NCBI GenBank assembly: GCA_023384355.1
Contig: JAHDWL010000007.1
Location: 1 to 64,000, forward strand
DNA: 64,000 nt
From: Anaerolineae bacterium
GTDB lineage: Bacteria; Chloroflexota; Anaerolineae; Promineifilales; Promineifilaceae
Direction of reading: 5' to 3'
The notes beneath the pieces are model-generated. The model made no database searches, was not told the origin of the DNA, and saw only the letters and a program-made list of their open reading frames with translations. The position numbers were made by a program, and so were the translations under genes. How positions within the stretch are numbered: the stretch's first letter is position 1; each line of letters opens with the position of its first letter. Of this stretch, positions 17,008 through 25,528 are shown piece after piece.

Positions 17008-18918
17008 ATGACACGTTCGCCGATAAAGTTCTCACGCAATTGGCTGTTCATTTCCCTGTTTGCATTGACCGTCATCATTGGGACCAGGCCCGCCACCGCC
17101 GCAATCGCGCAGGATCGCGCCGGCCAGGTGCAACGAATCGCCGGCCGGCTGGCTACGGGTGAAATCCACGCCTATCTGGTCAGGGGATTACAGCCGGGCG
17201 ATCGGCTCAGCATCGCCATGCGCGCCACCTCGGGTAACCTGGACCCGGCGACGAGCGTGATGGAGGCCACCCGGCCGCTGGCCGAGGTCGAAGCCGCTTA
17301 TCGGGCGGACGTCGCGCGTCTGGTGGCCGAGAGCGACAACGTGGCCCGCGACCTGGATGAGTTACGCGCGCGCTATTTTCTGGACTGGGATGATGACGGC
17401 GGCGACGGCTATGCCTCCGCGCTGGAGTTCACTGTTCCCGCCGCCGGGGACTACCGCATCATCGCCACGGGAGCGCTGTCGACCCTGGGCCGCGCCACGT
17501 CCGGGGGGTACGAGCTGACGATCGGCCTGAACGCGCCGGGGGAGACGGAGCCGGCCGGAGCGCCGTTCGTCGAACGGGAACTGTCGGCAGAAGCCTTCGC
17601 CCCCTCCGTGGAAGAGGCGACCGGCAGCCTGACGGCCGAAAAACCGCTCGCCACTTTACGTCTGGCCCCCATTGACACGGGCGAGACCGTCTACATATCG
17701 GTCGAACCGACATCCGGCAACCTGATTCCCGCCGTTGTCCTGCGGGATTTTGGCGGCAAACCGCTCCAGGCGGCCAACCTTGACGGGCAGACCACAGAAG
17801 CCGCGCTGCAATTCACCCTGCCCGAAGTGGCGACGGGCTATACCATCGATGTCAGCGCAATGACCGACGCGAGCGGCGCGCCCACCGCGGGCGATTTCCG
17901 GGCGCTGGTGGGGCTGAACGCGCCGGAAGTTCTGACGGGCGCGGCGGCCGAAACGGGCGACCCGGTGCTGAAAACCCCCATTGATGTGCAGGTCGGCATC
18001 CGCATCGAGCGGATCAGCGAAGTGGATTCGCAGGGCGAGGATTTCACAGTGCTGGGCAGCATGCGCATGGATTGGACGGACCCGTCGCTGGCTTTCAGCC
18101 CGGACAGCTGCAACTGTGCGGTGAAGATCTTCACCGAGAAAGAGTTCGACCGGTTTCTGGACGAAGTGAACAGCGTGTGGCCCGATTTTGTATTCTTCAA
18201 CCAGCAGGGGAATCGCTGGGTGCAGAGCCGGGCAGCGGCCATCTGGCCCGACGGCCGCGCGCGCTACGGTGAATCCTTCACCATGACCTATCAGGCCGAC
18301 TTCAACTTTCGCAAGTTTCCCTTCGACACACAACTCTTTCCAATCTATCTGGATTTACTCCTGCCGGCCGACACCTATGTCGTGTCCGATCTGCCCGGTT
18401 TCAGCGGCATCAACCCGGACCACGGCGAGGATGAGTTCATCATCACCGATTTCACCACGTCCTCCGAAATTGTGGAGGGTCGCGTGACGGATAATCCCGT
18501 GTCGCGTTTCAGCATGACGTTCGAAGCGCCGCGCCACCTGAATTACTATATCCTGCAGATATTCATCCCCGTCCTGCTCATCATCCTGATCTCCTGGTTC
18601 ACCTTCTTCCTGCACGATTACAACCGGCGTATTGAAGTCTCAGCCGGCAACACGCTGTTGTTCATTGCGTTCAGTTTCAGCCTGGCCGATAACTACCCCC
18701 GCCTGGGCTATCTCACATTCCTCGACGCGGTCATGGGCGTGACGTTTATCTTTAACACAATGGTGTTGCTTTATAACGTCTATATGAAGCGACTGGAAAA
18801 TCAGGGACGGCTGGAGCGCGTGGAACACATCGACCACCTCCTCGATTGGGTCTATCCCTTCCTGTATCTGGGGTTGATCGCGATCGTCGCCTATATATTC
18901 GTTTTGAGCGGGGGGTAA
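17008..18918 (+). CDS. Pentameric ligand-gated ion channel with two extra N-terminal domains
   Basis: A 636-residue Cys-loop-family channel subunit, exported by an N-terminal signal (residues 1-32). Two tandem beta domains of about 140 residues follow, each closing with the same segment (LTIGLNAPG near 180, LVGLNAPEV near 310). The ligand-binding domain spans about 320-510, starting VQVGIRIERI and carrying FRKFPFDTQLF at the Pro-loop without flanking disulfide cysteines, as in other prokaryotic channels. M1 starts at YYILQIFIPVLLIILIS, M2 at IEVSAGNTLLFIAFSFS, then NYPRLGYLTFLDAV into M3, and M4 is near the C-terminus. The doubled N-terminal layout recalls DeCLIC. Ligand and ion are unknown. 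Confidence 0.88.
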   Translation: MTRSPIKFSRNWLFISLFALTVIIGTRPATAAIAQDRAGQVQRIAGRLATGEIHAYLVRGLQPGDRLSIAMRATSGNLDPATSVMEATRPLAEVEAAYRADVARLVAESDNVARDLDELRARYFLDWDDDGGDGYASALEFTVPAAGDYRIIATGALSTLGRATSGGYELTIGLNAPGETEPAGAPFVERELSAEAFAPSVEEATGSLTAEKPLATLRLAPIDTGETVYISVEPTSGNLIPAVVLRDFGGKPLQAANLDGQTTEAALQFTLPEVATGYTIDVSAMTDASGAPTAGDFRALVGLNAPEVLTGAAAETGDPVLKTPIDVQVGIRIERISEVDSQGEDFTVLGSMRMDWTDPSLAFSPDSCNCAVKIFTEKEFDRFLDEVNSVWPDFVFFNQQGNRWVQSRAAAIWPDGRARYGESFTMTYQADFNFRKFPFDTQLFPIYLDLLLPADTYVVSDLPGFSGINPDHGEDEFIITDFTTSSEIVEGRVTDNPVSRFSMTFEAPRHLNYYILQIFIPVLLIILISWFTFFLHDYNRRIEVSAGNTLLFIAFSFSLADNYPRLGYLTFLDAVMGVTFIFNTMVLLYNVYMKRLENQGRLERVEHIDHLLDWVYPFLYLGLIAIVAYIFVLSGG

Positions 18919-18989
18919 GGCGGGAGCAGGCCCGGCGGTTTTGCAGCCTGCGTAGCGGGCCGCGCGGCCAACAACGAGTTGGTAGCCGA

Positions 18990-19286
18990 TCAGTTTGGCG
19001 GTTGTTGATCCTGCTCCGGTGACTCGTCGGCTGCCTCAGATGGCAGCCGTTCGACGGACAGAATCGCGTGACCCTGATTGTAGAGAGCGTTGACGAAGCC
19101 GATCAGCGAGGCCTGGTCCAACAGGTTAGCGGTCAGGATCGTCTCGGTTCCGCCGGACGTTTGTTCACTCCTGAACTCAACATTGCCCACCATGCCCGTA
19201 ACCCATTGTCGCGAAGGGGAGCCATGGACACGTATCCGAAACCTTCCCGGCGTGTCCATCTCGTTTTGCGGAATTACCGTGTGCAT
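18990..19286 (-). CDS. Small DQASLIG-domain protein, paralogue A
   Basis: About 98 residues. The core FRIRVHGSPSRQWV, a beta-hairpin region, then LLDQASLIGFVNALYNQGHA and ILSVERL is shared with the proteins at 35405-35692 and 54854-55114. No known domain, signal peptide or membrane segment is seen; the composition suggests a small cytosolic alpha/beta fold. The ATG at 19286 gives a length like the paralogues; the frame is open further upstream but would run into the operator. It lies directly after the split MalT-like regulator with a shared motif between them. Function unknown; I infer a regulatory or signalling partner. Confidence 0.7.
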   Translation of the reverse strand: MHTVIPQNEMDTPGRFRIRVHGSPSRQWVTGMVGNVEFRSEQTSGGTETILTANLLDQASLIGFVNALYNQGHAILSVERLPSEAADESPEQDQQPPN

Positions 19287-19383
19287 ATCTATGGAGCGAA
19301 TTCCCTGGCCACTTGAAGTGGCGGAGCCTGCCCAACTCAATCCGTCACCATGATGGTACAAAAGAACAGCTCCCTTGGGGTAG

Positions 19384-19408
19384 CACCAAAGAGGTGTACG
19401 CGGGGTGT
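19384..19408 (-). promoter_or_regulatory. Shared operator-like motif, copy 2 (before paralogue A)
   Basis: CACCAAA-GA-GGTGT with a second GGTGT at an 11-bp step. It sits 98 bp upstream of paralogue A and just after the regulator's stop codon. A further TTTTGGTGCA follows at 19411-19420. Confidence 0.7.
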
Positions 19409-19439
19409 GATTTTGGTGCACGAAAACGCGCAGCGGGGA

Positions 19440-20612
19440 TTATTCGAGGATGCCGTAAGTTCGCGCGGCCTCGACGGCCTCGCGACGACCCTGGACGTAT
19501 AGCTTCTGATAGATGTTGATCGTGTGACGCTTGACCGTCATGGGCGAGATGCTCAGCTCGGCGGCGATTTCCTTGTTGCTGTAGCGCCCGGCCAGCAAGG
19601 AGAGGACCTCCATCTCGCGGTCGGTCAACGGTTCGACCAGACCGCCGTCTTTGGAAGCGGTCGGGGTCTTTGGGAAGGCGCTGTTGATTCCGGAGATATA
19701 GGCAGACAAATCCCTTTTTGCCGGCAGGCGTCCCAGCAACTTTTTCATCCCGGCGCCCAAATCCACAAAAAGCCGGATGAACCCCGACGGTTGGGCCAGC
19801 ACCAGCGAATGTTCAAGGGCGGCAAATGCCGCTCGCTCGTTGCCTTGGGTGTCGTGGAACATCGCTTCCAGCGCCAGGGTCTCGATGAGGAAGCGGGTGT
19901 TGCAGGTCGCTTCCAGATGTGCGCGCAGCCGGCGAAAATAGTCGTCCAGCAATTCGGGGTTCGCGATGTCGCCCGCCGCCAGCAGCGCCTTGGGCACGGT
20001 CAGCGGCGGCGCGAAGAAGAGCGGCAACGCGGCGAACCGGATGACCGGCAGCGCCCGCTCCGCCCACTGCGCGGCCCGCTGAATATTTCCTTGCTGGATA
20101 TCCAGTTCAACCTGAAAAGCCTGGGTGGCGGCAATGAGCGGCGCGCTCTGCAACTCGATCGCATAGGCGAGCGTCTGGTCCATTGTCTCTTGCATCTGTT
20201 CCGGGTTGCCGGATACCTGATCGACGAGGGCCAGAATAAAACCGCTATAGATGGCAAAGTAACCCCGGTTGAGCCGTCGCTGGGCGAAGGCGCGCTCGGC
20301 GTGGCGGCGGGCCTCGGTCAGGTTATTTCGATGATAGAAGGCAGAGGCCAGAAAGTAGTGACCCCATACTTCCGTGATGTTCTGATCGGTTGACCCGGTA
20401 AGTTGCAGAGTGTATTCGCCGGTCTTCAACAGTCCGGGCAGATCGGCGGTCATCCAGTTGATAAAGCCGGCAGCGGCGGCATTGCGCGCCCGCCGGATGC
20501 CCGGCACGGCCAGGTCTTCGTGCCTGGCCTGGTTGATCGCCTCGTACGCGCCGCTCAGATCGCCCATCATATGCAGCGAACCGATGCTATAGAGCCAGGC
20601 GAAGGCGCGCAC
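19440..20612 (-). CDS. MalT-like LuxR regulator, C-terminal part of a split gene
   Basis: This frame holds the tetratricopeptide-like sensor half and the DNA-binding end of a large activator. The C-terminal LuxR HTH begins PLTDREMEVLSLLAGRYSNK and continues through EIAAELSISPMTVKRHTINI, with the fixed Glu, Leu, Val/Thr and Lys positions of the family. Before it are repeated helical hairpins (AYEAINQARHEDLAVPGIRR, ARRHAERAFAQRRLNRGYFA). Joined with the 20587-22122 frame it makes about 890 residues, the usual length of MalT-like proteins. As it stands this half has no ATPase and probably no natural start. Paralogue A and a shared motif lie immediately downstream. Confidence 0.8.
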   Translation of the reverse strand: MRAFAWLYSIGSLHMMGDLSGAYEAINQARHEDLAVPGIRRARNAAAAGFINWMTADLPGLLKTGEYTLQLTGSTDQNITEVWGHYFLASAFYHRNNLTEARRHAERAFAQRRLNRGYFAIYSGFILALVDQVSGNPEQMQETMDQTLAYAIELQSAPLIAATQAFQVELDIQQGNIQRAAQWAERALPVIRFAALPLFFAPPLTVPKALLAAGDIANPELLDDYFRRLRAHLEATCNTRFLIETLALEAMFHDTQGNERAAFAALEHSLVLAQPSGFIRLFVDLGAGMKKLLGRLPAKRDLSAYISGINSAFPKTPTASKDGGLVEPLTDREMEVLSLLAGRYSNKEIAAELSISPMTVKRHTINIYQKLYVQGRREAVEAARTYGILE

Positions 20613-22122
20613 GGTGTAGGCGGTCCTGGGGATGTCTTCCAGACCGCGCGCAGTGCGCCAGCGAACCGGCCGGATCGAGGTCGTAATAGAGCGCGATCCC
20701 TTTCAGGATGTCGTTCTCGGCTTTCAGCAGCCGCGCCCGATCCGGCGCAAGGTCGAGACGCGCGATCAAGGTGTCGATCTCCCCGGTCAGCGCCGCCAAC
20801 TCCGCGATGTCAAACCGCATTGTGTGGGCGTCCCACGCCCGCGCCAACAGCAGCTCAGGCGAGATGCCCGCAGCCTCCTCGGGAAACAGGTTGCACAGGG
20901 ATGAAAGGCGGCCGAAGCGCTCCCGATTGAGCAGGTCATACCGGACGGCGGCCAATAGCCCGACAGCCTCCTCCACCTCGCCGGCGGCGATCATGTGCTG
21001 AATCCCCTCTTCAATGAACCCCGCGTCCGCAAACCAGCGCCCGGCCCGCAGGTGCATACGGGCCACTTCTTCAGCCGAATATTGCCGCAGCAGCCGGCTG
21101 CGCAGGAATTGGGCCAGCAGGTGATGATAGCGAAACCATTGCCGATCTCCGTCCAGCGACGTGATGAACAGGTTCCGGCGGGTCAGTTCGCGCAGCATCG
21201 CCTGCCCGTCAGGCACGATATCCGGCGCGGCAATCACCGCCTCGCACAGCTCCCCGGACAACCGGCCGAGAATTGACGTCTGCAACAGGAACGTCTGCTG
21301 CTCTGTCGTCTGGCCCGCCAGCACGTGGTCGGCCAGAAACTCGACGACGTGCTGGTTGTTGGCGCTTAGCTGGAGGAAATAGGGCGAGACATCCTCGCCG
21401 GCGTAGGCCAACGAGAGGATGGCCAGGCGCAACCCCACGGCCCACCCCTCGGTGTTCGCGTGCAGGGCGGCGACGATCGCCTCGTCCGGCGTCCGGCCTG
21501 TGGCAGCCTGCAGCAGGGCGGCTGTTTCCTCCAGACTGAAACGCAGATCGGCCGAACGAATCTCGACCGACTTGTTGTGAGCGCGCCACTCGCTCAGAGG
21601 GAGCGGCGGATCATGCCTGCTTAGCAGCACCAGATGCAGGGCGGGGTGCGGATGGCGCATCAGTTCGCCGATCAGCAGCAGGATATCCGCGTCGTGGATG
21701 ACGTGGAAATCCTCCAGCACCAGAACGAGCGGCCGCTCCAGCGCGTCGAGCGCCGGATTGAACTGGTCGACAAACGCCCGGGCGGAGAGCGAATTGCCGC
21801 GGTCCACAATTGCGGCCAGCTCCACGCCGAAATCGGGCAGCTCGCGTTGAATGGCCGCCAGGAAGTAGGTCTGGAAAAGGGTGATATCGTTGTCGAATTC
21901 GTCGAGCGAGTACCAGGCGTGGTCTATATCGCTCTTCTGAAGCCACGCGCTGAGCGCCGTCGTTTTGCCGTAGCCGGCCGGGGCAGAGACAAGGGTAAGC
22001 GGCCGGCGCGATATCAGGTCGAGCCGCTCCAGAAGCTTTTGGCGCGGCGTGTAATCTTCCGGCAACGGCGGATTATACAGCTTTGTGGAATTGAGGCGGA
22101 CGCCATCCCGTAATTGAATCAT
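20587..22122 (-). CDS. MalT-like LuxR regulator, N-terminal ATPase part of a split gene
   Basis: Residues 1-495 form the STAND ATPase of a MalT-like activator: RQKLLERLDLISRRPLTLVS leads into Walker A APAGYGKTTALSAWL (near residue 50), and Walker B is LVLVLEDFHVIHD (near 135). The winged-helix part around MLRELTRRNLFITSLDGDRQ and HHLLAQFLRSRLL follows. In the family, ATP and an inducer drive multimerisation on DNA. After the frameshift near 20640-20655 the last residues (HPQDRLHRARLRLAL) are out-of-frame read-through. A natural break, or a one-base error in the assembly, are both possible. Confidence 0.82.
   Translation of the reverse strand: MIQLRDGVRLNSTKLYNPPLPEDYTPRQKLLERLDLISRRPLTLVSAPAGYGKTTALSAWLQKSDIDHAWYSLDEFDNDITLFQTYFLAAIQRELPDFGVELAAIVDRGNSLSARAFVDQFNPALDALERPLVLVLEDFHVIHDADILLLIGELMRHPHPALHLVLLSRHDPPLPLSEWRAHNKSVEIRSADLRFSLEETAALLQAATGRTPDEAIVAALHANTEGWAVGLRLAILSLAYAGEDVSPYFLQLSANNQHVVEFLADHVLAGQTTEQQTFLLQTSILGRLSGELCEAVIAAPDIVPDGQAMLRELTRRNLFITSLDGDRQWFRYHHLLAQFLRSRLLRQYSAEEVARMHLRAGRWFADAGFIEEGIQHMIAAGEVEEAVGLLAAVRYDLLNRERFGRLSSLCNLFPEEAAGISPELLLARAWDAHTMRFDIAELAALTGEIDTLIARLDLAPDRARLLKAENDILKGIALYYDLDPAGSLAHCARSGRHPQDRLHRARLRLAL
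20638..20656 (-). other. Frameshift joining the two regulator halves
   Basis: Reading from the ATPase half, a +1 shift inside a GC-alternating stretch (GCGCGCGG) takes the frame into ARGLEDIPRTAYTVRAFAWL, which continues smoothly in the C-terminal half. One extra base here explains the split. The alternation of G and C makes a base-calling error plausible. Confidence 0.75.
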
Positions 22123-22199
22123 CCTGCACCACTATGCGGGCATTATAACCCACATCCGGCGCGGATAAAAGTTTGAACAGAGGCGTTCATTGCGGGGAA

Positions 22200-22224
22200 T
22201 GGCTCCACCCGAATTCGGGAGCCA
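22200..22224 (-). terminator. Possible hairpin after the first SulP gene
   Basis: TGGCT and AGCCA enclose a 12-bp palindrome (CCCGAATTCGGG) with a 3-base bulge, 9 bp after the SulP stop codon. No T run follows, so termination is only suggested. Confidence 0.3.
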
Positions 22225-22232
22225 GGGATGTT

Positions 22233-24002
22233 TCAGAGATGCGCGTAACGCATCGGTTTGTCCAGCCAGGCATAAGCCTCGGCCAACGCCTGGTTGGCGG
22301 CGCCGCCGAGTTGGGGTGTGGCCGGAATAATCCGTTCAGGTCCGATCAGGCGGGTCAGGTCTGTGCGTTCAAGTTGCCTGATCAACGCGGGGCTGACGCC
22401 GACCACGTAGAGGCGACCGTCAGCGGCATGCAATGTCTCCGTGAAGCGGCGCAGCACACCGATGAAGGTGCTGCCCACTTCCTCGAAGCCGTGGAGAGAC
22501 AGGATGACAACCATCCGTCGGGCACTGCCCACTTCTGGCAACAGGTCCTCAAGTGTGGCTGCCGCGGCAAAGAAAAGGTCGCCGTAGGGCATCAGGATGG
22601 TGACCGTTTCGCTTTCCAGTCGTTGCGGGGCATCCTGCTCAACGGGAAAGCCGCCCTCCACCGGCAGAAACTCGACCAGACGGACTCGCGCCGATGACTG
22701 CAATACGTGAAGCATGATCGAAATCGCCACACCCACAAAGACGGCATATTGCAGCGGCATGATCAGCGTCGAGGCCAGGGTCATGCCCATGGCTACCCTC
22801 GATGGCAGGCTGGTCACCCACACGACCCGGATGGCTCCCGGCCGCAAGCTCTGGATGCCAATCGCGATCAGCAGGCCGCCCAGGGCCGGAAGCGGGACAA
22901 GGTCGATCAGACTGTGTAACAGAAACACCAGCGGGATCACCAGGAGACCGGCAAAGATGTTGGCCCATCGCGTCCGGCCGCCTGTGGACACCACGAGGGC
23001 CGTGCCCGGCATGGAGCCGCCGCCGGGGATGCCGCTGAACAGGCCGGCCACCAGATTGGACGCGCCCTGTCCCAGGAAGTCGCGCGATATGTCGCTGCCA
23101 TGGCTGCCGGGATTGGGGAAGCTCTGTGCCACGCCGGCGCCCTGAATCAGGCCGATGATGGCAATGCCCAGCGCCGACGGGAGCAGCACCGGCATGTACC
23201 CCAATTCGGGCCGGGCAAACGTGAACAGCTTGTCCGGAAGAGGTGAAATCATCTCGACCGCGCCGGGTATGACGGCGTTGAGTATCACCCCCAGAACTAT
23301 CCCTGCCGACAAGGCGATCACGTAGGCGACCTTTGCATAGCGTGTGCGCAACAGGATGAGGATGAGGACCAGCACCAGCCCGCCGACCGCGACCGCCGAC
23401 CATTGCCATTGACCAATGTTGAGCAACGTGTCCAGTGAGCCGGCAATCCGGCCTTTGAAGGCGCTGTTGTAGCCGGTGAAGTCGTCAAGCTGGCCCAGGA
23501 TGATAAGCAGCGACACGCCGGTCTTGAAACCGACCATGACCGCGTTCGAGATGAAGCGGATCAACGAACCGAGCTTAAAGAAACCGGCCGTCAGCTGGAT
23601 AAGACCGACCATCATGACCAGCACAACGAGGTGTTGCGGCCGGAAATTTTCGGGAATGCCCAGCAACGCGCTGCCGGCGGCCACCGACAGTGAGCCGGTG
23701 GTGGAGACATTCATCAGGCGCGAACCGGTGAAGAGGGCGGCGACCGGTGTGCCCAGCATCAGGGTATATAACCCGTTGACCGGGTTGACGAGAGCCAGCG
23801 AAGCGTTGGCCATGGCCTGCGGAATGTTGACCAACGCAAAGACCAGCCCGGCGGTCAGATCGTCGCGCCGTGTGCCCTTCTCCGGCAACCGTTGGCGAAC
23901 CGTCTGCCCGATCGCTTGCGGGTATTCCTTGAAAGTATCCGGGTTTGGTTTCTTCACCGGGGCTATCTCTGCGACGCTACCGCCCTCCGGCGGTAGCGCC
24001 AC
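22233..24002 (-). CDS. SulP-family anion transporter with STAS domain (1)
   Basis: A 589-residue SLC26/SulP carrier. The transport domain has the family start DDLTAGLVFALVNIPQAMAN in TM1 and the SRDFLGQGASNLVAGLFSGI segment in TM8, with PGGGSMPGTALVVSTGGRTR nearby. The STAS domain begins near residue 455 (SETVTILMPYGDLFFAAAAT) and contains VVILSLHGFEEVGSTFIGVL. SulP proteins carry sulfate, bicarbonate, chloride or dicarboxylates; which one applies is not readable. It is the last gene of a three-gene run (K+ channel, BASS carrier, SulP), 24 bp after the BASS gene. Confidence 0.9.
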   Translation of the reverse strand: MALPPEGGSVAEIAPVKKPNPDTFKEYPQAIGQTVRQRLPEKGTRRDDLTAGLVFALVNIPQAMANASLALVNPVNGLYTLMLGTPVAALFTGSRLMNVSTTGSLSVAAGSALLGIPENFRPQHLVVLVMMVGLIQLTAGFFKLGSLIRFISNAVMVGFKTGVSLLIILGQLDDFTGYNSAFKGRIAGSLDTLLNIGQWQWSAVAVGGLVLVLILILLRTRYAKVAYVIALSAGIVLGVILNAVIPGAVEMISPLPDKLFTFARPELGYMPVLLPSALGIAIIGLIQGAGVAQSFPNPGSHGSDISRDFLGQGASNLVAGLFSGIPGGGSMPGTALVVSTGGRTRWANIFAGLLVIPLVFLLHSLIDLVPLPALGGLLIAIGIQSLRPGAIRVVWVTSLPSRVAMGMTLASTLIMPLQYAVFVGVAISIMLHVLQSSARVRLVEFLPVEGGFPVEQDAPQRLESETVTILMPYGDLFFAAAATLEDLLPEVGSARRMVVILSLHGFEEVGSTFIGVLRRFTETLHAADGRLYVVGVSPALIRQLERTDLTRLIGPERIIPATPQLGGAANQALAEAYAWLDKPMRYAHL

Positions 24003-24026
24003 AGTATCGCATGCTCGCTTTGTCGA

Positions 24027-24905
24027 TTATGATGCCGCTGCGGAATCGGCGGCACCGGACGTTCCGGCGCGCGCCCCCATCCGTTTCGCCACCGGCAGCA
24101 AGACCAGCAACAGCAAGATGGCCGCCACCAGCACGAAGATCAGCGTATTGGAGCCGGGGAAGTTTTGCGCGGCCACAACAATCGCGGCCGAGATATTGCG
24201 TTGCGCGGTGCCCAGACCCATCACGCTGCGAATGCCGGTGTCACGTCCGCCCAGGAAATAGCCGATGAGCAGGCTGCCCAGAATGAACAGGAGCAGCGCC
24301 AGGATGCCGCCGGTGCCGAGCAAACCGATGATATTGGCGGCATTCAACCCCACGGCGGTGACCAGCAGGATGAGCATGGCCAGCGAGGAGATCTTGTTCA
24401 TCACCACCTGGTAATGCGCGGCCGACTCAGCCGAATGGGAACGCACCAGTAGGCCGATTGCCAGGGGGATGAGCATCAGCACGATCAGCGACTGGGCGAT
24501 GTCCCACGGGTTAATCGTCACGCCTTGCAGCAGCAGCGGCAGCACCAGCGGCATGTAGACGATCGTCGCCACCATCAACAGGACCATCAGGCCGACGCCG
24601 AAGGCGACGTTGCCTTTTGCTCCCTGCACCAGCTTGGGCAGGAACGGCGCACCGGCGGCGGTAGCCAGGATGATCAGGCCGACCTTCAACGATTGATCCA
24701 GCGGAACGACCAGAGTAATGCCATAGGCCAGCAGCGGCACCAGAACGAAATTTGCCAGCAGCGCCAATATAACCAGCCGCGCGTTGCGCAATGGCTCCAT
24801 GATCTGGGGCACCGTGAGGCTCAGCCCCATGGCGAGCATACTGGTGACTACGAATAACAGGCCGGATAGTGCGGCGATAGACTGAAAGAACTCAGCTGTG
24901 GTCAT
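24027..24905 (-). CDS. BASS-family (bile acid:Na+ symporter-like) transporter
   Basis: A 292-residue protein with about nine to ten helices. Family features are the early MLAMGLSLTVPQIMEPLRNA, the LANFVLVPLLAYGITL second helix, ATAAGAPFLPKLVQGAKGN near residue 85, and GLGTAQRNISAAIVVAAQNF in the C-terminal core, where crossing helices bind Na+. In bacteria such carriers move organic anions with Na+. The gene starts 6 bp after the channel gene ends and 24 bp before SulP 1, so the three are probably co-transcribed. Confidence 0.82.
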   Translation of the reverse strand: MTTAEFFQSIAALSGLLFVVTSMLAMGLSLTVPQIMEPLRNARLVILALLANFVLVPLLAYGITLVVPLDQSLKVGLIILATAAGAPFLPKLVQGAKGNVAFGVGLMVLLMVATIVYMPLVLPLLLQGVTINPWDIAQSLIVLMLIPLAIGLLVRSHSAESAAHYQVVMNKISSLAMLILLVTAVGLNAANIIGLLGTGGILALLLFILGSLLIGYFLGGRDTGIRSVMGLGTAQRNISAAIVVAAQNFPGSNTLIFVLVAAILLLLVLLPVAKRMGARAGTSGAADSAAAS

Positions 24906-24911
24906 GGGCGT

Positions 24912-25358
24912 TTAATTCTCCTTGGGGTAATTGTCCTTGCTATCGCCATCGGTTGCAGGTCGGGTTAGCTCTCTGGCGCGGACGACTCGAATGCGGTCGA
25001 AAAACCCGACCAAAATGCCGATGCCGTTGATAACATAGAATATCGTAAAGGCCTTGGCCAGCGGCGTTGTCGGCGTCAGATCGCCATAGCCGATGGTGGC
25101 CAGAGTGATGACGCAAAAGTACAGTGAATCGAGAACGCTCCATCCTTCGAGCCAGTGGTAGACGATGACGCCGACCAGCAGTACAAAACTTACCCATAGC
25201 AGCAGTGGACGGGATTCCCGATCCTGCAACACATCGAGCAGCAGCAGGCGTTTGAACGGGCGGTATTCCTTGATGTCCCGCTCGATTATCTTGCGGTCGG
25301 CCTGTTGGGTAGCTTCTTCCGGTTTTTTCGATTTGCGTTCGTCCATTTCGTCCTTCAA
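24912..25358 (-). CDS. Two-helix potassium channel
   Basis: A 148-residue subunit of the 2-TM K+ channel class. A charged cytosolic N-terminus of 50 residues (DERKSKKPEEATQQADRKI) precedes TM1 (LLLWVSFVLLVGVIVYHWLE); the pore helix and selectivity filter are CVITLATIGYGDLTPTTPLA, and TM2 is FYVINGIGILVGFF. There is no regulatory RCK domain; only a short basic tail (RIRVVRARELTR) follows TM2. Four subunits would form a K+-selective pore. It is first in a run with the BASS and SulP genes, which fits K+ movement balancing anion uptake, an inference. Confidence 0.9.
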   Translation of the reverse strand: MKDEMDERKSKKPEEATQQADRKIIERDIKEYRPFKRLLLLDVLQDRESRPLLLWVSFVLLVGVIVYHWLEGWSVLDSLYFCVITLATIGYGDLTPTTPLAKAFTIFYVINGIGILVGFFDRIRVVRARELTRPATDGDSKDNYPKEN

Positions 25359-25418
25359 CCGGCCTCAATACCTGGCCGAGGAGCAAATTGTGATTGCTGC
25401 GGCGACCTGGAAAGCACT

Positions 25419-25455
25419 GATGGAGCAGCCTGCACAAGCCACGGGCTGCTCCATC
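25419..25455 (-). terminator. Hairpin after the arylsulfatase gene
   Basis: GATGGAGCAGCC at 25419-25430 pairs perfectly with 25444-25455, 12 bp with a 13-nt loop, between the sulfatase stop and the channel start. No T tract follows on the minus strand, so it is a weak or factor-dependent terminator at best. Confidence 0.5.
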
Positions 25456-25528
25456 TCTCTGTTACATCAGTTGCGCCTCGATCGTTCTGAACGGGCTACT
25501 GCGCGACGCTATCGACGTGACCTGCTTG

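Noticed and set aside
19287-19421. N-terminal extension of paralogue A to 143 residues
   Set aside because: It would place the operator-like motif and promoter region in coding sequence, and paralogues B and C are about 90 residues.
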